Part shown: positions 35,423 through 45,429 of the stretch, in pieces
Numbering within the stretch: position 1 is the first letter of the stretch
How the letters are laid out: each line of letters begins with the position of its first letter
DNA from: Polytrichum commune
Lineage: Eukaryota; Streptophyta; Polytrichopsida; Polytrichales; Polytrichaceae
Reading direction: 5' to 3'
Assembly (NCBI GenBank): GCA_950295325.1
Contig: OX485807.1
Location: 11,309,001-11,373,000, forward strand
Length of the DNA stretch: 64,000 bases
The notes under the pieces: generated by a model
The model's database searches: none
The model's input: the letters and a program-made list of their open reading frames with translations, nothing else
What the model was told of the DNA's origin: nothing
Position numbers and translations under genes: made by a program

Positions 35423-37070
35423 CATGTTTCCTTCGAACTTTGTTTCCTTTTTTTTTTGTTCTTTTGGTGACCCTTTAAAAATCCATCAAGTCGTTTGGTT
35501 TTGACGATATCACAAAGTTCATGGACAAAACCATCCATTTGGGTTACCTATGATTTTTGGATGTCACTTAATTTGTCACTTCCTTCATCGCGCTCAAACA
35601 TAGTCTTATAAGATTTAGCAAACAAGGTAATTAGCAAGTCTATTGTTTTGAGGAATTTTTTTCAAAAAAATCCATCCTCTTGTACATCACAAAACCAACA
35701 ACTTTGTTTCCATCCAACCGAACCACCCTCAAATTATCTTGAGCAAATAAAGAATTTCAAGTGCCAAAACCTCAAGATGAGGACCCAAGATCAACACCGG
35801 ATGGCATTGCAAGTGTGTATATCACATAGGAGAATGGTGTGTGCATCTATTGAATTAGAGTGATGTTTTCATGCTTCAAAATATAGTATGTTGTGGACTA
35901 TGTTGAATGTGTAGGAAAACAATCCAAGTTTTGTGCCATTTACTATTTACATGGAATTATTCATTAATTACACTAATGATAATTAACAAGGTTTTCTAAC
36001 ACCATTGCCCTAGGGCGTGGCTAAGGATGTACTACGAACAGACACTCTAGTCACTCCGGCGTCCTCCGGAGACCGGAGTTCTTCTTCTAATTAACAAGGT
36101 AATTGTTAATCACCCTAACTATGCTTACCTGTTAAATTTGATGAAGGAAAAGGCATCCTTCAGTGGTAAGTATAATGTTGTGAGGTGGGTATCCTTGCCC
36201 TTTCACGTGACCTCAATGACAATATCCACACGACATTGGAGTACACCAAGTAATTTGAAGACACCCATTGTATGGACAAGATTTTCAAATCCATACTAAC
36301 AAGGCGTGCTTCATAAATTTTCACTTTTGGTCTTGCATCCTTCTTTTATTTTTATTATTTTTATTATATAGCAAATGCACATGAAGAGCAAACAATGTAT
36401 GTGTTAGTAAGTGGAACAAGGCTTGAGCCTTTAAACGTTAAAGAGTTGAGAGGTAAGGACATTGTTAGAATCGTTGTTAAACCTCGAGCGTATGAGAGGC
36501 CATGTCAAGATGTCAAAGTATGGAGGGGTTTAAGATCACTTCTTGATAATCCAAACTGAATTTGTCATAAATCAAAATATAGTAATCTATTTCATTCATC
36601 ATGTGCACTAGTCTAGTTTAAACATAAACATTTATACAGAACAAATTATAGGGAGATTTGAACTCATCTGAACATTGACAGACTCAAATACATACAACAT
36701 ATACCTAGTCATTGTTGGAGTCGCGAATGAATTTATTTCCACTTACTTTATTGTAAAGGTTGTGCTAAATATGGAGTCAATATGCCAAGTATAATATTAT
36801 TCCAATACTTTTTGGGGGCTTGTCCAAATTGTCACATATTCGTTTTAATACACCCCTCGTTCTTTAAGGATTTAAGTTTAAAGGATCGAGAGCTAAATAT
36901 ATTCTTAGAGTGGGTTTACATCAGGGTATGAATTCAAGATAGTTGGGGTCCAAAACACCTCTTAATGGATCTTACTTCTAGACCCAAGATTATTCCCTAG
37001 GCTTGAAGATTAGTTCCTCAAGATAAGAGAAAGGGTAGCTTCAACCCAAGGCCTTAACCCAAATTCCTTG
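35423..37070. other. Intergenic region without a recognisable gene
   Basis: Contains a 95-bp insertion with a 13-bp target duplication (35,980-36,100). No gene, promoter or further repeat identified. Confidence 0.5.
35980..36100. mobile_element. Short insertion with 13-bp target duplication
   Basis: TAATTAACAAGGT occurs at 35,980-35,992 and again at 36,088-36,100, bracketing 95 bp that contain GCCCTAGGGCGTGGC and a CTCCGG/CCGGAG inverted repeat. Direct repeats of 12-15 bp are typical of SINE/LINE-type insertion. The insert is more GC-rich than the flanks. It has no poly(A) tail, so a truncated SINE is only one option. Confidence 0.5.
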
Positions 37071-37152
37071 GGACTTCGAGGTTAAGCTGCCTCATGCTGG
37101 AATAGCACTCGGGATGGGGGACCTTCCTAGCACTTGTTTTATGGTGCACCCT
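37071..37152 (+). ncRNA. 5S-rRNA-derived sequence (relic, not an intact gene)
   Basis: Aligns with the 3' two thirds of plant 5S rRNA: GACTTCGAGGTTAAGC (box A region), ACTCGGGATGGGGGACC (intermediate element and start of box C) and TGGTGCACCCT (3' end), in the right order and near-right spacing. The 5' third of 5S is not recognisable. An internal TTTT could stop Pol III. Such pieces occur as 5S pseudogenes, in 5S-derived SINEs and in LTRs of Cassandra-type TRIM elements; I could not find paired LTRs or a primer site nearby, so the source is open. Confidence 0.5.
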
Positions 37153-37642
37153 ACCACCTATGATCCGCCCAATCACAATGGGGGTTTATGGATGAACTGG
37201 ATACTTCAAACCGACCATGTGAGAATCCGGGGGCTTGCCCTTGGGGGAGATAGGTGTTGGCTAGCTTGTCTACAAGGTGTTCACCTTTGAAAGGAGGTGA
37301 GGTGGACGAGGCCAATTTGGTTAGCTTTCTTAAATCAAACACTTGTTTTTGGCACGTAATTGGCATTACAATTGCTCTAATTTGGTGGGTGAGTAATTAA
37401 TACATGCTAATTTAGTCACCACCTTGATGATATTTGGGTAAGTCATATCTGCAAAAAAAAAACTACACCCACCATCTATTCTAATTAGGAGTGCTATCTA
37501 CCGAGTTATGACACGCTTGAATTTTGTGGGTGAGGTGGGCAAATTAGGAGGTGGCATGTGGTTTTGAGGTGCCAACCAACTTGTATTGTGGGTATTCTAT
37601 AATGAAGAGCTAGTTTGGCAACATTTTATCTTGCCCATGACC
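37153..37642. other. Intergenic region left of the retrotransposon
   Basis: No gene or repeat recognised. The target site ACTTT of the LTR element lies at 37,643-37,647. Confidence 0.5.
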
Positions 37643-37647
37643 ACTTT

Positions 37648-38622
37648 TGTCGCAACCCTTGCTAGTCCCCCTTGACCATCTTGCCAATTTTCAATTTTAG
37701 CAAAGGTTACGAGCGCTAACCATTCGCATTCCGCCATGCTAATGGTTAGCTCCTCCTACCCCGGACCTTATAGTTCATAGGAGGGAAACCAACCCTCCTA
37801 CTTTGCTTTCGGGACTCACCCCTTAATCGGTAACCCATTCCTAGATGTGGACTTCCATCCATGGAAGTCCAATCCCATGTTGATCATCGCATTGCCGGAG
37901 CAACACTACAACAACCCGAACCATACTAGGCAACTATGGCCTCACAATGGGCCAATGCCCATGGAGGCCTTGCCGTTTGGCCTCGGGTGGGTGAGGCCAC
38001 ACCACCTCACCCATATAAGCCTCTAGGACTTTACGCGGGGCCCCTACCCCACCGTCAACCAACCTCTTGTCTCTCTACCAAGAGTTGGGGCCAAGTGGAC
38101 ACTTTCCTTTAGCTGCTGGGCCTAGAACCCCCCCAGCAGCTTCAGACCATCATAACTTCCTTGTATGAAGTCTGATCATAACAACCAACCACTCCATCCT
38201 CATCTACGCTTCACGTAGATGCCCATGGACTCCTCACTTGCCTCATTCAGGCAAGTAATGAGGAAGTTATGCCTGCTTGAACCTTGGCAGTCCCGGGAAT
38301 CTCTCCCAGGCACTGCTGTACCAGGGCGCTGTCCCGGGACAGCGCCCCACTCAAATGGCCATAACTCCTAGCTCACACGTCAGATTGAGGTGTTCTTGAG
38401 CATTCTAGAATCACCACGCCATGAGCTACGCATAGCTCATGGCCTTACCCTAGTGCCTCCTAGTCTCCGTGGCTGGGAGGCGTTCCCAACGCCCGGGGCC
38501 CTCACCCACACTAGGATCACTTGGGCCCTCTCACCAACGGCGCCACAAGTCCCGGGTGTCACTCCGGGGTCCCCCTTGTGCCCATGGTGTTTCGGGCACT
38601 CCTCATGGAGGGGTGCGCGACA
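37648..38622 (-). repeat. 3' LTR (left LTR)
   Basis: 975 bp, identical in length and, as far as I compared, in sequence to the right LTR. It contains at least nine inverted repeats with arms of 8-12 bp, among them a gapless 24-bp GC-rich palindrome at 38,324-38,347. Reading frames inside the LTR (for example 38,390-38,728) are chance frames. Confidence 0.95.
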
Positions 38623-38638
38623 CTCACCCCCACCAAAT
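38623..38638 (-). promoter_or_regulatory. Polypurine tract
   Basis: On the minus strand TTGGTGGGGGTGAG directly precedes the 3' LTR, the expected place for plus-strand priming. It is short and contains T, but G-rich. Confidence 0.75.
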
Positions 38639-39458
38639 GGAGTCGATGCCCTCATCGACTATACTCGTAGTCGGCACACCAATTCTCAAGTTGCCATCCT
38701 CTATGGTGCGGCATTGTGTTTACCTTAGGGCGCGACCCCCACAATGCATCTTCAAATTTGGCATAGTCCCAAAGGTGTCGTTCCTAGGTGGTCCGTTAGC
38801 GACCTTGGATCTCTCATCCAAGGACCTAACCTATACTAGACCCACCTACTTTGGGACTCACTTGGGTTGCCCCTACTTTGGGGCCTCCCCCGTTAGGCTC
38901 CACTAGCCTAACGTGACACATCTAGGCGAGACCTCAACGCTTCCACTAAGTTGTCTCGGTTGCAACTCCGAGATGGCTTTCCATTGTTAAGCCACGCCTC
39001 GATCGCACGGGGGTGATGCCCAGTCCCGCCCGACTTGGTTCCCACTTTGCTCTTTCGAGACATGGGTTCATGACTCCCATGCGCCAACTTTCGTTCGCTC
39101 GCGGGTAGCACTTTTATGAGCACACGCCATCACCTTGTCCCCGCCCGGACAAGCCCAGAACTAAGAAGTTTCTTGGTTTTATCCAAGGCCCCTCCAAGCC
39201 ATGGCCCCCAATTACTCGGCTTACCCAACCTAGTTTGGCATCTCTATTCCCCCTCTTCCATTAACCAAGCACAAGTACAAGACTAGGACCTCATCTCATA
39301 CTTTTCTCTTTGCACCACTAAAGTTTGGACTTTATTCCCTCAAGCCAAAGAACAAGTTCATGTTGTGGAGCAATTAACCTCGAAGCTAAGTGTGCTACTA
39401 GCGTCTCTCCCCCACTAAAGGAGATTGATGTCCTCATCAATGCCTACGCTTCATTTTA
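38639..39458. other. Non-coding 3' region of the retrotransposon
   Basis: Between chromodomain and 3' LTR. No recognisable domain; frames on both strands are short and unsupported. Confidence 0.5.
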
Positions 39459-39580
39459 TTGGAATGTCTAGCCTTAGTTTCTTCAAAGTGCTTCACCAAT
39501 TCATTGGTGTTGACCATGTCTCTTGCCGCCACCCAAGCGGTTTCTTTCTCATGGTATCCTCACCATTTCACCAAGTACTC
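39459..39580 (-). pseudogene. Chromodomain remnant at the pol C-terminus
   Basis: Minus-strand frame with EYLVKW, an in-frame TGA (39,560-39,562), then GYHEKETAWVAARDM and NELVKHFEE. The pattern (EYLVKWKGY...W.....) is the chromodomain that defines chromoviruses and targets integration to chromatin. A link to integrase via KLELPPEIKVHPTFHVS lies at about 39,735-39,800. Confidence 0.8.
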
Positions 39581-39987
39581 CTTTGTACATTTTTTTTCAT
39601 TTTCACTTGGGCTTCCTACACTTGAGGATGACCTCTTACCTCATGTTCTAAATGACCTCCACAAGGTCGGGACTTGGCCTAATCACTTGCTTGTGATCGG
39701 GCCACAAGGTGTCGTCCTAAAATGACTTTTGTTATGAGACATGAAATGTCGGATGCACTTTGATCTCGGGCGGTAATTCCAACTTATACATGTCCTTGAA
39801 CACTTGTTCCACAATGGAAAACGAAGCTCCAATTTTGGACATGAACGTTTGGAGTAAGGCCTTTGGGCAAGGTGAAGTTGTCCACATTCAACAACACCTT
39901 ATTGGCCCACCTCATACTCCACGTCGCGTCTTCCGGCATTGATTTGCACTCCGTAGCACCTTCGGGCTTTCTCCACCAACAACTTGG

Positions 39988-40860
39988 TCATCTCCAAGAC
40001 TTGTTTACCATCCTTGGCAAGTCCTCACCATCTTGGTTGAACTCTAGTGTTGAATGTGCCCCCTCGAGAGCTAGGTTAATAGGTTGGAGCGCATCCACTC
40101 CATAAGCCACCACGAAAGACCACCCCTTGGTAGCCAAGTGCGTGGCTACATTGCAATTACAATCCGCTCGACCCACATAGTCCGCCCAATCTCCTTGGTC
40201 CGCCCCCACCAAGTTGCTCAAGTATTGCTTCAAGACTCCATTCACATGCTCCGCTTTCCCATTCATTTGGGAATGCAAGGCCGTGCTAAACCTTAGTTTC
40301 ATTCCGACCTCCTTAGAGAAATGCATTGAAAATGCAATTGTGAACTTTGGATCTTGATCCCACACAATCACTCTTGGCAACCCGTGGTGCCTCAACCATC
40401 CTTTGAGAAAAGGCTATGCGGTCTCCAACGCGGTGGCGGTTCCCATAATCGGCACCATGTGTCCCAACTTGGCAAACCGCTCTACCATCAACAAGATGGC
40501 ATCATACCCATGTGACTCCGGCAAACTTGTGATCAAGTCCATGCACATACTATGCCCTGGCGCCGACGGGATAGGCAACGGTTGCGAGAAACCGCCTTGC
40601 TTTTGGTAAGAGGCTCGGTTCACTTGGCACTTTATTCACGCCTTCACAAAGTGGGTTATATCCTACTTTATGCACCGCCAATGGTACCTCTTTGACACCA
40701 TTCTATGGTGGTTTTCTTTTTCTCCTCTATGGCCGGCAATAGGACTATCATATTCCTCCTTCAAAACCGATAGCCTCAACTTGCCTTGTGGCACATACAC
40801 CCAACTTTGCTTGCACTTGAACAATCCGTCCACCAACTTAACCTCTTTAAGCACCTTGCT
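39988..40860 (-). pseudogene. Integrase region of pol, broken into frames
   Basis: Three minus-strand frames together cover integrase. 40,663-40,854: zinc-binding region (SPIAGHRGEKENHH). 40,414-40,623: start of the core with MDLITSLPES, its D being the first catalytic acidic residue. 39,988-40,395: PRVIVWDQDPKFT with the second D, then NGKAEHVN with the catalytic E. So the D-D-E residues remain readable but separated by frameshifts or stops, and no continuous protein can be made. Confidence 0.85.
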
Positions 40861-41103
40861 CTTGCGAAGCTCACCTAAAAGCCTTTGTGCCTCGGGGTAG
40901 TTAATTTACCCCTCCCGTATCTTGCATCACAAGTTTTCTTCGCCGACACACATTAGCCACAAGGTTTGGATGGTTCTCATTGCTTGGAACTCTTCCGGTC
41001 TACTTCGCGCATCTGGCACCACATTTCCATGGTCCGGTTTGTGGATCAAATCCACCTCCATAAGCGCCCAACTATCATGCCACTGCAATGACTTGGCGCT
41101 CAC

Positions 41104-41260
41104 TTGCGCTTGTATGTTAAAATACTTTTAGGACACATTGTCCATGTAGACCTTTGCTTTGTGCGACCCCAAATAGTGTCGCCACGTCTTCAAGCAATGC
41201 ACTACGGCAAAGAAGTTCTTTGTCATCAGTTGGTTGTCTTCTTTGACAACCATCGAGCTT
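41104..41260 (-). pseudogene. RNase H region fragment of pol
   Basis: In pieces and with frame changes it reads SMKLDGCQRRQPTDDKEL, then a LxDVATLFG-type stretch, the RNase H part of gypsy pol (usual form: E..L...H.L..WRHYL). It follows the triplicated segment in coding order and leads towards integrase. Confidence 0.6.
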
Positions 41261-41940
41261 CATGCTCCCAAATGCAATGGCCATCCATCGTACACATAAT
41301 CCACCATTGGCAAAGGCACTCACCCCCTTATGCACCTCAAAAGGCTTGTCAAGCTCCGCGAACTTGAGCACGGGCGGCGAAGAGAACTTGCTCTTAAGCT
41401 CCCCAAAGACTCGTGACAAACATCATCCCACTCTTGGGATAGCCATTTCTTCCACAAGTCGGACAAGGTGGGAGAACCATCGAGCTTTATGCTCTCATAT
41501 GCAATGGCCATCCATCTTGCATCAACATCCGCCAATGGTAAAGTCACTCGCCCCCCGTATGCACCTCAAAAGGTTTTTCAAGCTCCGCGAACTTGAACAC
41601 GGGTGGCAAAGAGGAACTTGGTCTTAAGCTACTCAAAGACTTGGTGGCAAGGCTCATCCCACTCTTGGGATAGCCATTTCTTGCACAAGTTGGACAAGCT
41701 TCTACAACCATGGAGCTTAATGCTCCTATAAGCAATGGTCATCCATCTTGGATCAACATCCGCCAATGGTAAAGTCCTTCGCCTTCATGTGCACCTCAAC
41801 ATGCTCATGAAAACCCGGAAACTTAACCACATGTTGTGAAGAGAACTTACTCTTGAGCTCCCCAAAGGCTTGGTGACAAGGCTCATCCCACTCTTGGGAT
41901 AGCCATTTTTTCCAACATGTTGACTAAGGTTCTAGCAACC
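41255..41940 (-). repeat. Tandem triplication at the RT/RNase H junction
   Basis: Three successive units of about 228 bp (landmark GAGCTT[CTA]ATGCTC at 41,255, 41,482 and 41,713) each hold the coding phrases SKFSSPPVLKFAELDKPFEV and AIAFGSMKLDG or their diverged forms. A functional pol has one copy, so this is a duplication within the element. The three copies differ from each other. Confidence 0.85.
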
Positions 41941-42130
41941 TTAGAAAAACCATGAATGAAGTGGTGGTAGTAGTTGTCTAGGCCAACAAATGACCTTAGC
42001 CCTTTTCTTGAATCAAGGGCCAATTCTCTTCTTGGATTGCCTTGACATTCTTCATGTTCGTCCACCAACTTCCTTTGTCACCACATACCTCAAGAACTCA
42101 ATCTCTCGTTGAGCAAAGTTATTTTTCACT
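41883..42130 (-). pseudogene. Reverse transcriptase C-terminal fragment; RT core missing
   Basis: Reads NNFAQREIEFLRYVV and FVGLDNYYHHFIHGFSK, the thumb/connection segment found just after the palm domain in Ty3/gypsy RT. Only tens of bases upstream lies the pre-RT phrase LPKKLPP. The fingers and palm, with the catalytic YxDD motif, should lie between these and are absent: an internal deletion with its joint near 42,120-42,130. The fragment also has stops and shifts. Confidence 0.75.
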
Positions 42131-42224
42131 TCTTGGCGGTAACTTTTTGGGCAACACATTGGTGAATACATCCTTGTATCTCACCAACATCCCACCAATG
42201 TGGTTTGGAGGAGGCCCATCTTTC

Positions 42225-42614
42225 CTAGCCTCCCCATACATTCCTTGGAGTTGCTCCAATTGAACCACGACCATTATGTTTTCTATTTTTCATTTGGTCC
42301 ATTAAGACCAAATTCAACTTGGGTCCTCCTACCATAGGAGTCCTTGTCAATTTGAACTTCAATTCTTTGCCATTATGACACATCATAATGCACCGCAAGC
42401 TCACCGGCTTGCATCTCACATCTATCATGTGAGTTTCAAAGTAGGCGGCCTTCACAATGACATGCATTTCATCTATTTCACATGGTGTGAAATTTTGACA
42501 AAAATCCAATGTCCCACATTGAAAGGTTACATGCATCGCGGCCTCCTTTGTCTCATGCGGTTCGCCCTTTCCAAACCGCACCTTGGTGGGCTTGCTTTCT
42601 CTATCAATCGGCAA
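42225..42614 (-). pseudogene. Protease-region fragment of pol
   Basis: Minus-strand frame with HVTFQCGTLDFCQNF, CEIDEMHVIVKAAYFE, MIDVRCKP and KLTRTPMVGGPKLNL, phrases that resemble the segment between gag and RT in plant gypsy polyproteins (aspartic protease and linker). The catalytic D[ST]G is not obvious. It is followed at once by the RT lead-in (DVF...LPKKLPP, around 42,140-42,180). Confidence 0.5.
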
Positions 42615-42749
42615 GCCCCAACTCCCTTGTGAATTTTGGGCTCAAGAAGGAATGGTAGCCTCTTTGGCAACACATGAGACATTTCTCCCATTCATTGAGC
42701 CTCAAGGTACAAAAGATTTGGCCTTGGCTTAAGGCTACTAGCCTTGGCC

Positions 42750-43070
42750 ACAATGCCATCGTCTTACATTCGGTCCTCGGCAACTTGGCTTGGCTTGGTC
42801 CGCAAAGCCAACTTTAAACATTTCGTCCGCGGGACAAATTGGGTTGGTGCCACAAAACCAATTTCTAATAGCTTGTCCGCAAAACAAACATGTTTTGCCT
42901 TGGTAGCACAAAGCCACCTTCCCACACTCCATCCGCGGCACGAACATGAATTGCCTTGGTAGGACAAACCCACCTCCCAACATTCCGTCCGTGGCACAAG
43001 TATGATTTGCTTTCGAAGCATAAAGCCACCTTTCAACATTCCGTCCGCGGCACCAACATGTTTTGCCTAA
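42750..43070 (-). repeat. Tandem ~57-bp coding-type repeats in the gag/pol region
   Basis: Five or so imperfect units of roughly 50-60 bp, recognisable on the plus strand by (A)TTCCGTCCGCGGCAC, CATGTTTTGCC and AAAGCCACCT. On the minus strand they would give a ~19-residue unit with Cys, Gly and aromatic residues (for example VPRTECWEVGLSYQG), but units sit in different frames. Degenerate array expanded inside the element. Confidence 0.75.
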
Positions 43071-43391
43071 GTAAAATGGACCAAACAATTTGCACTCATT
43101 TCTTTGGGACCTACTTTGGCTAAAGCCACTTGTGGTGATGCGCCGCCAAACTTCTCTTTGGGACCATCGGCTTCAATGCTCTTGCAAACTTGATGGTCCC
43201 CACCATGTCCTCAAGAAGCCTTAGGGACTTAAACAAGGCATCCACCACCCGCTTTTAAAATCCCACCTAAAACGATGCATTTCTTAGAAAGCTCGTCCGT
43301 TTTAGGTGTATCCTTCATTTGTGCATTTGAATAGCGCACATAGGCCTTAAGAGGCCCCGGGTGCCTCATTAGCACCAAATTCATTCCAACA

Positions 43392-43691
43392 TCAATACCT
43401 TCCAAGCATTTCGAATTGGAATTTCAATCCAACATTAATGCCCTCCAAGGTTTTGGGTGCTTTCGGTATTCTAGGCCCCAAATGTTTTTTGAGGTTTGAT
43501 GGAGCCCTTTCAAAGCACTCCTCCATTTTCCTTACCAAATCCACCCTCATGCCCACCATTGTCATTAGAACCAATGGTATGGTCAAATTCCACTTGCACA
43601 TGATCCTTGTTCCAATTTGAGCCTCACAACCTTTTGGAAACCCCGGGCTCACCATCATAACCCGCATTTTTGATAGCCATGTTTCCCTCAA
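43392..43691 (-). pseudogene. gag-like region of the chromovirus, broken
   Basis: First coding region after the primer site. An ATG at 43,679-43,681 opens a frame that stops within about 20 codons, and the long frame at 43,392-43,691 is in another register. I see no capsid or CCHC zinc-knuckle motif I could name, so gag is inferred from position only. Confidence 0.45.
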
Positions 43692-43713
43692 AGTGCGAGC
43701 TCAAAACTTGGAA

Positions 43714-43729
43714 CCCTGCTCTGATACCA
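43714..43729 (-). promoter_or_regulatory. Primer binding site for initiator Met-tRNA
   Basis: On the minus strand it reads TGGTATCAGAGCAGGG, two bases from the LTR end. This is the standard plant LTR-element primer site and fixes the element's orientation. Confidence 0.93.
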
Positions 43730-43731
43730 AG

Positions 43732-44706
43732 TGTCGCAACCCTTGCTAGTCCCCCTTGACCATCTTGCCAATTTTCAATTTTAGCAAAGGTTACGAGCGC
43801 TAACCATTCGCATTCCGCCATGCTAATGGTTAGCTCCTCCTACCCCGGACCTTATAGTTCATAGGAGGGAAACCAACCCTCCTACTTTGCTTTCGGGACT
43901 CACCCCTTAATCGGTAACCCATTCCTAGATGTGGACTTCCATCCATGGAAGTCCAATCCCATGTTGATCATCGCATTGCCGGAGCAACACTACAACAACC
44001 CGAACCATACTAGGCAACTATGGCCTCACAATGGGCCAATGCCCATGGAGGCCTTGCCGTTTGGCCTCGGGTGGGTGAGGCCACACCACCTCACCCATAT
44101 AAGCCTCTAGGACTTTACGCGGGGCCCCTACCCCACCGTCAACCAACCTCTTGTCTCTCTACCAAGAGTTGGGGCCAAGTGGACACTTTCCTTTAGCTGC
44201 TGGGCCTAGAACCCCCCCAGCAGCTTCAGACCATCATAACTTCCTTGTATGAAGTCTGATCATAACAACCAACCACTCCATCCTCATCTACGCTTCACGT
44301 AGATGCCCATGGACTCCTCACTTGCCTCATTCAGGCAAGTAATGAGGAAGTTATGCCTGCTTGAACCTTGGCAGTCCCGGGAATCTCTCCCAGGCACTGC
44401 TGTACCAGGGCGCTGTCCCGGGACAGCGCCCCACTCAAATGGCCATAACTCCTAGCTCACACGTCAGATTGAGGTGTTCTTGAGCATTCTAGAATCACCA
44501 CGCCATGAGCTACGCATAGCTCATGGCCTTACCCTAGTGCCTCCTAGTCTCCGTGGCTGGGAGGCGTTCCCAACGCCCGGGGCCCTCACCCACACTAGGA
44601 TCACTTGGGCCCTCTCACCAACGGCGCCACAAGTCCCGGGTGTCACTCCGGGGTCCCCCTTGTGCCCATGGTGTTTCGGGCACTCCTCATGGAGGGGTGC
44701 GCGACA
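43732..44706 (-). repeat. 5' LTR (right LTR)
   Basis: 975 bp, partner of 37,648-38,622 with a constant offset of 6,084 bp. As the upstream LTR of the minus-oriented element it should hold the promoter. Confidence 0.95.
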
Positions 44707-44711
44707 ACTTT

Positions 44712-45429
44712 AGACACATGACACAATCAATATTGGCATTGAACTTGGTTTTCATTGGCAGATGGCTCATGTAGAATATGCTAGTGATGTCATCCACTTA
44801 CACAACATTGAACGATGAAAGAGTTCCCCCCTATAGCACCAAGTTGGGTAGTAGAGAATTTTTGATTCTAGAGCCTAAACGAACACCTTCCTCAACTCCA
44901 ATCTGAATGATGCCAAACTCTTTGGTCCTAATTCATAATTGCTAACATGCACAAGCTTCCAATGCTTGAATACATCAACTAGATGATTTTACAGTGCTAG
45001 AGGTGTCCACATTAGCCTCATCTACCACAGTAGTCGTTGGGGCCCTCTAATTCTTGTAATGCATGTTTGGGGATTACATATAGATTTAGACCACTTGAAA
45101 ATGAAGCAACACCATAATTCACGCCGGTGACAACACCGAGATCATTTTATTTACTTACTTTTCCTTTCTTTCTCTCTTTCCTCAAGCTAGGAATAGTTTC
45201 TTGAGTGGAAACTACCCAGATTTGACGAAAAAGTATGCCACGTTCGTGCCATGTGAAATTGTCATACCTAAAACCCAAACCCTAGTCCTTGGGTCCAAAA
45301 TTGTGCGTTCGACCAATAGGATCCACTCCATTGTGGAGTTTTCCATGGTCTTGGACCCTAGTGTAAACCCACCCAAAGGATTACGGTTAACTAAATGATC
45401 CACACTAATTTCCATCCACAACGTGTACA
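44712..45429. other. Intergenic region upstream of the F-box gene
   Basis: No gene recognised. Probably contains the promoter of the F-box gene, but I cannot fix a TATA box or start site. Confidence 0.5.

Larger units (their letters stand above)
37648..44706 (-). mobile_element. Ty3/gypsy chromovirus LTR retrotransposon, defective
   Basis: Complete element of 7,059 bp in minus orientation with 975-bp LTRs, TG...CA ends and the 5-bp target duplication ACTTT (37,643-37,647; 44,707-44,711). The primer site complementary to initiator Met-tRNA and a purine-rich tract sit at the expected places. Reading right to left: gag-like region, a Cys-containing repeat region, protease-like region, a fragment of reverse transcriptase, RNase H region, integrase, chromodomain. 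This order marks a Ty3/gypsy chromovirus. Frames are broken throughout and most of the RT catalytic domain is absent, so it cannot move by itself. The LTRs show no difference I could find, so insertion is recent. Confidence 0.95.

Noticed and set aside
38390-38906. 112- and 145-codon plus frames in the left LTR
   Set aside because: They lie in the LTR in antisense to the element and largely recur in the right LTR for that reason; no protein features.
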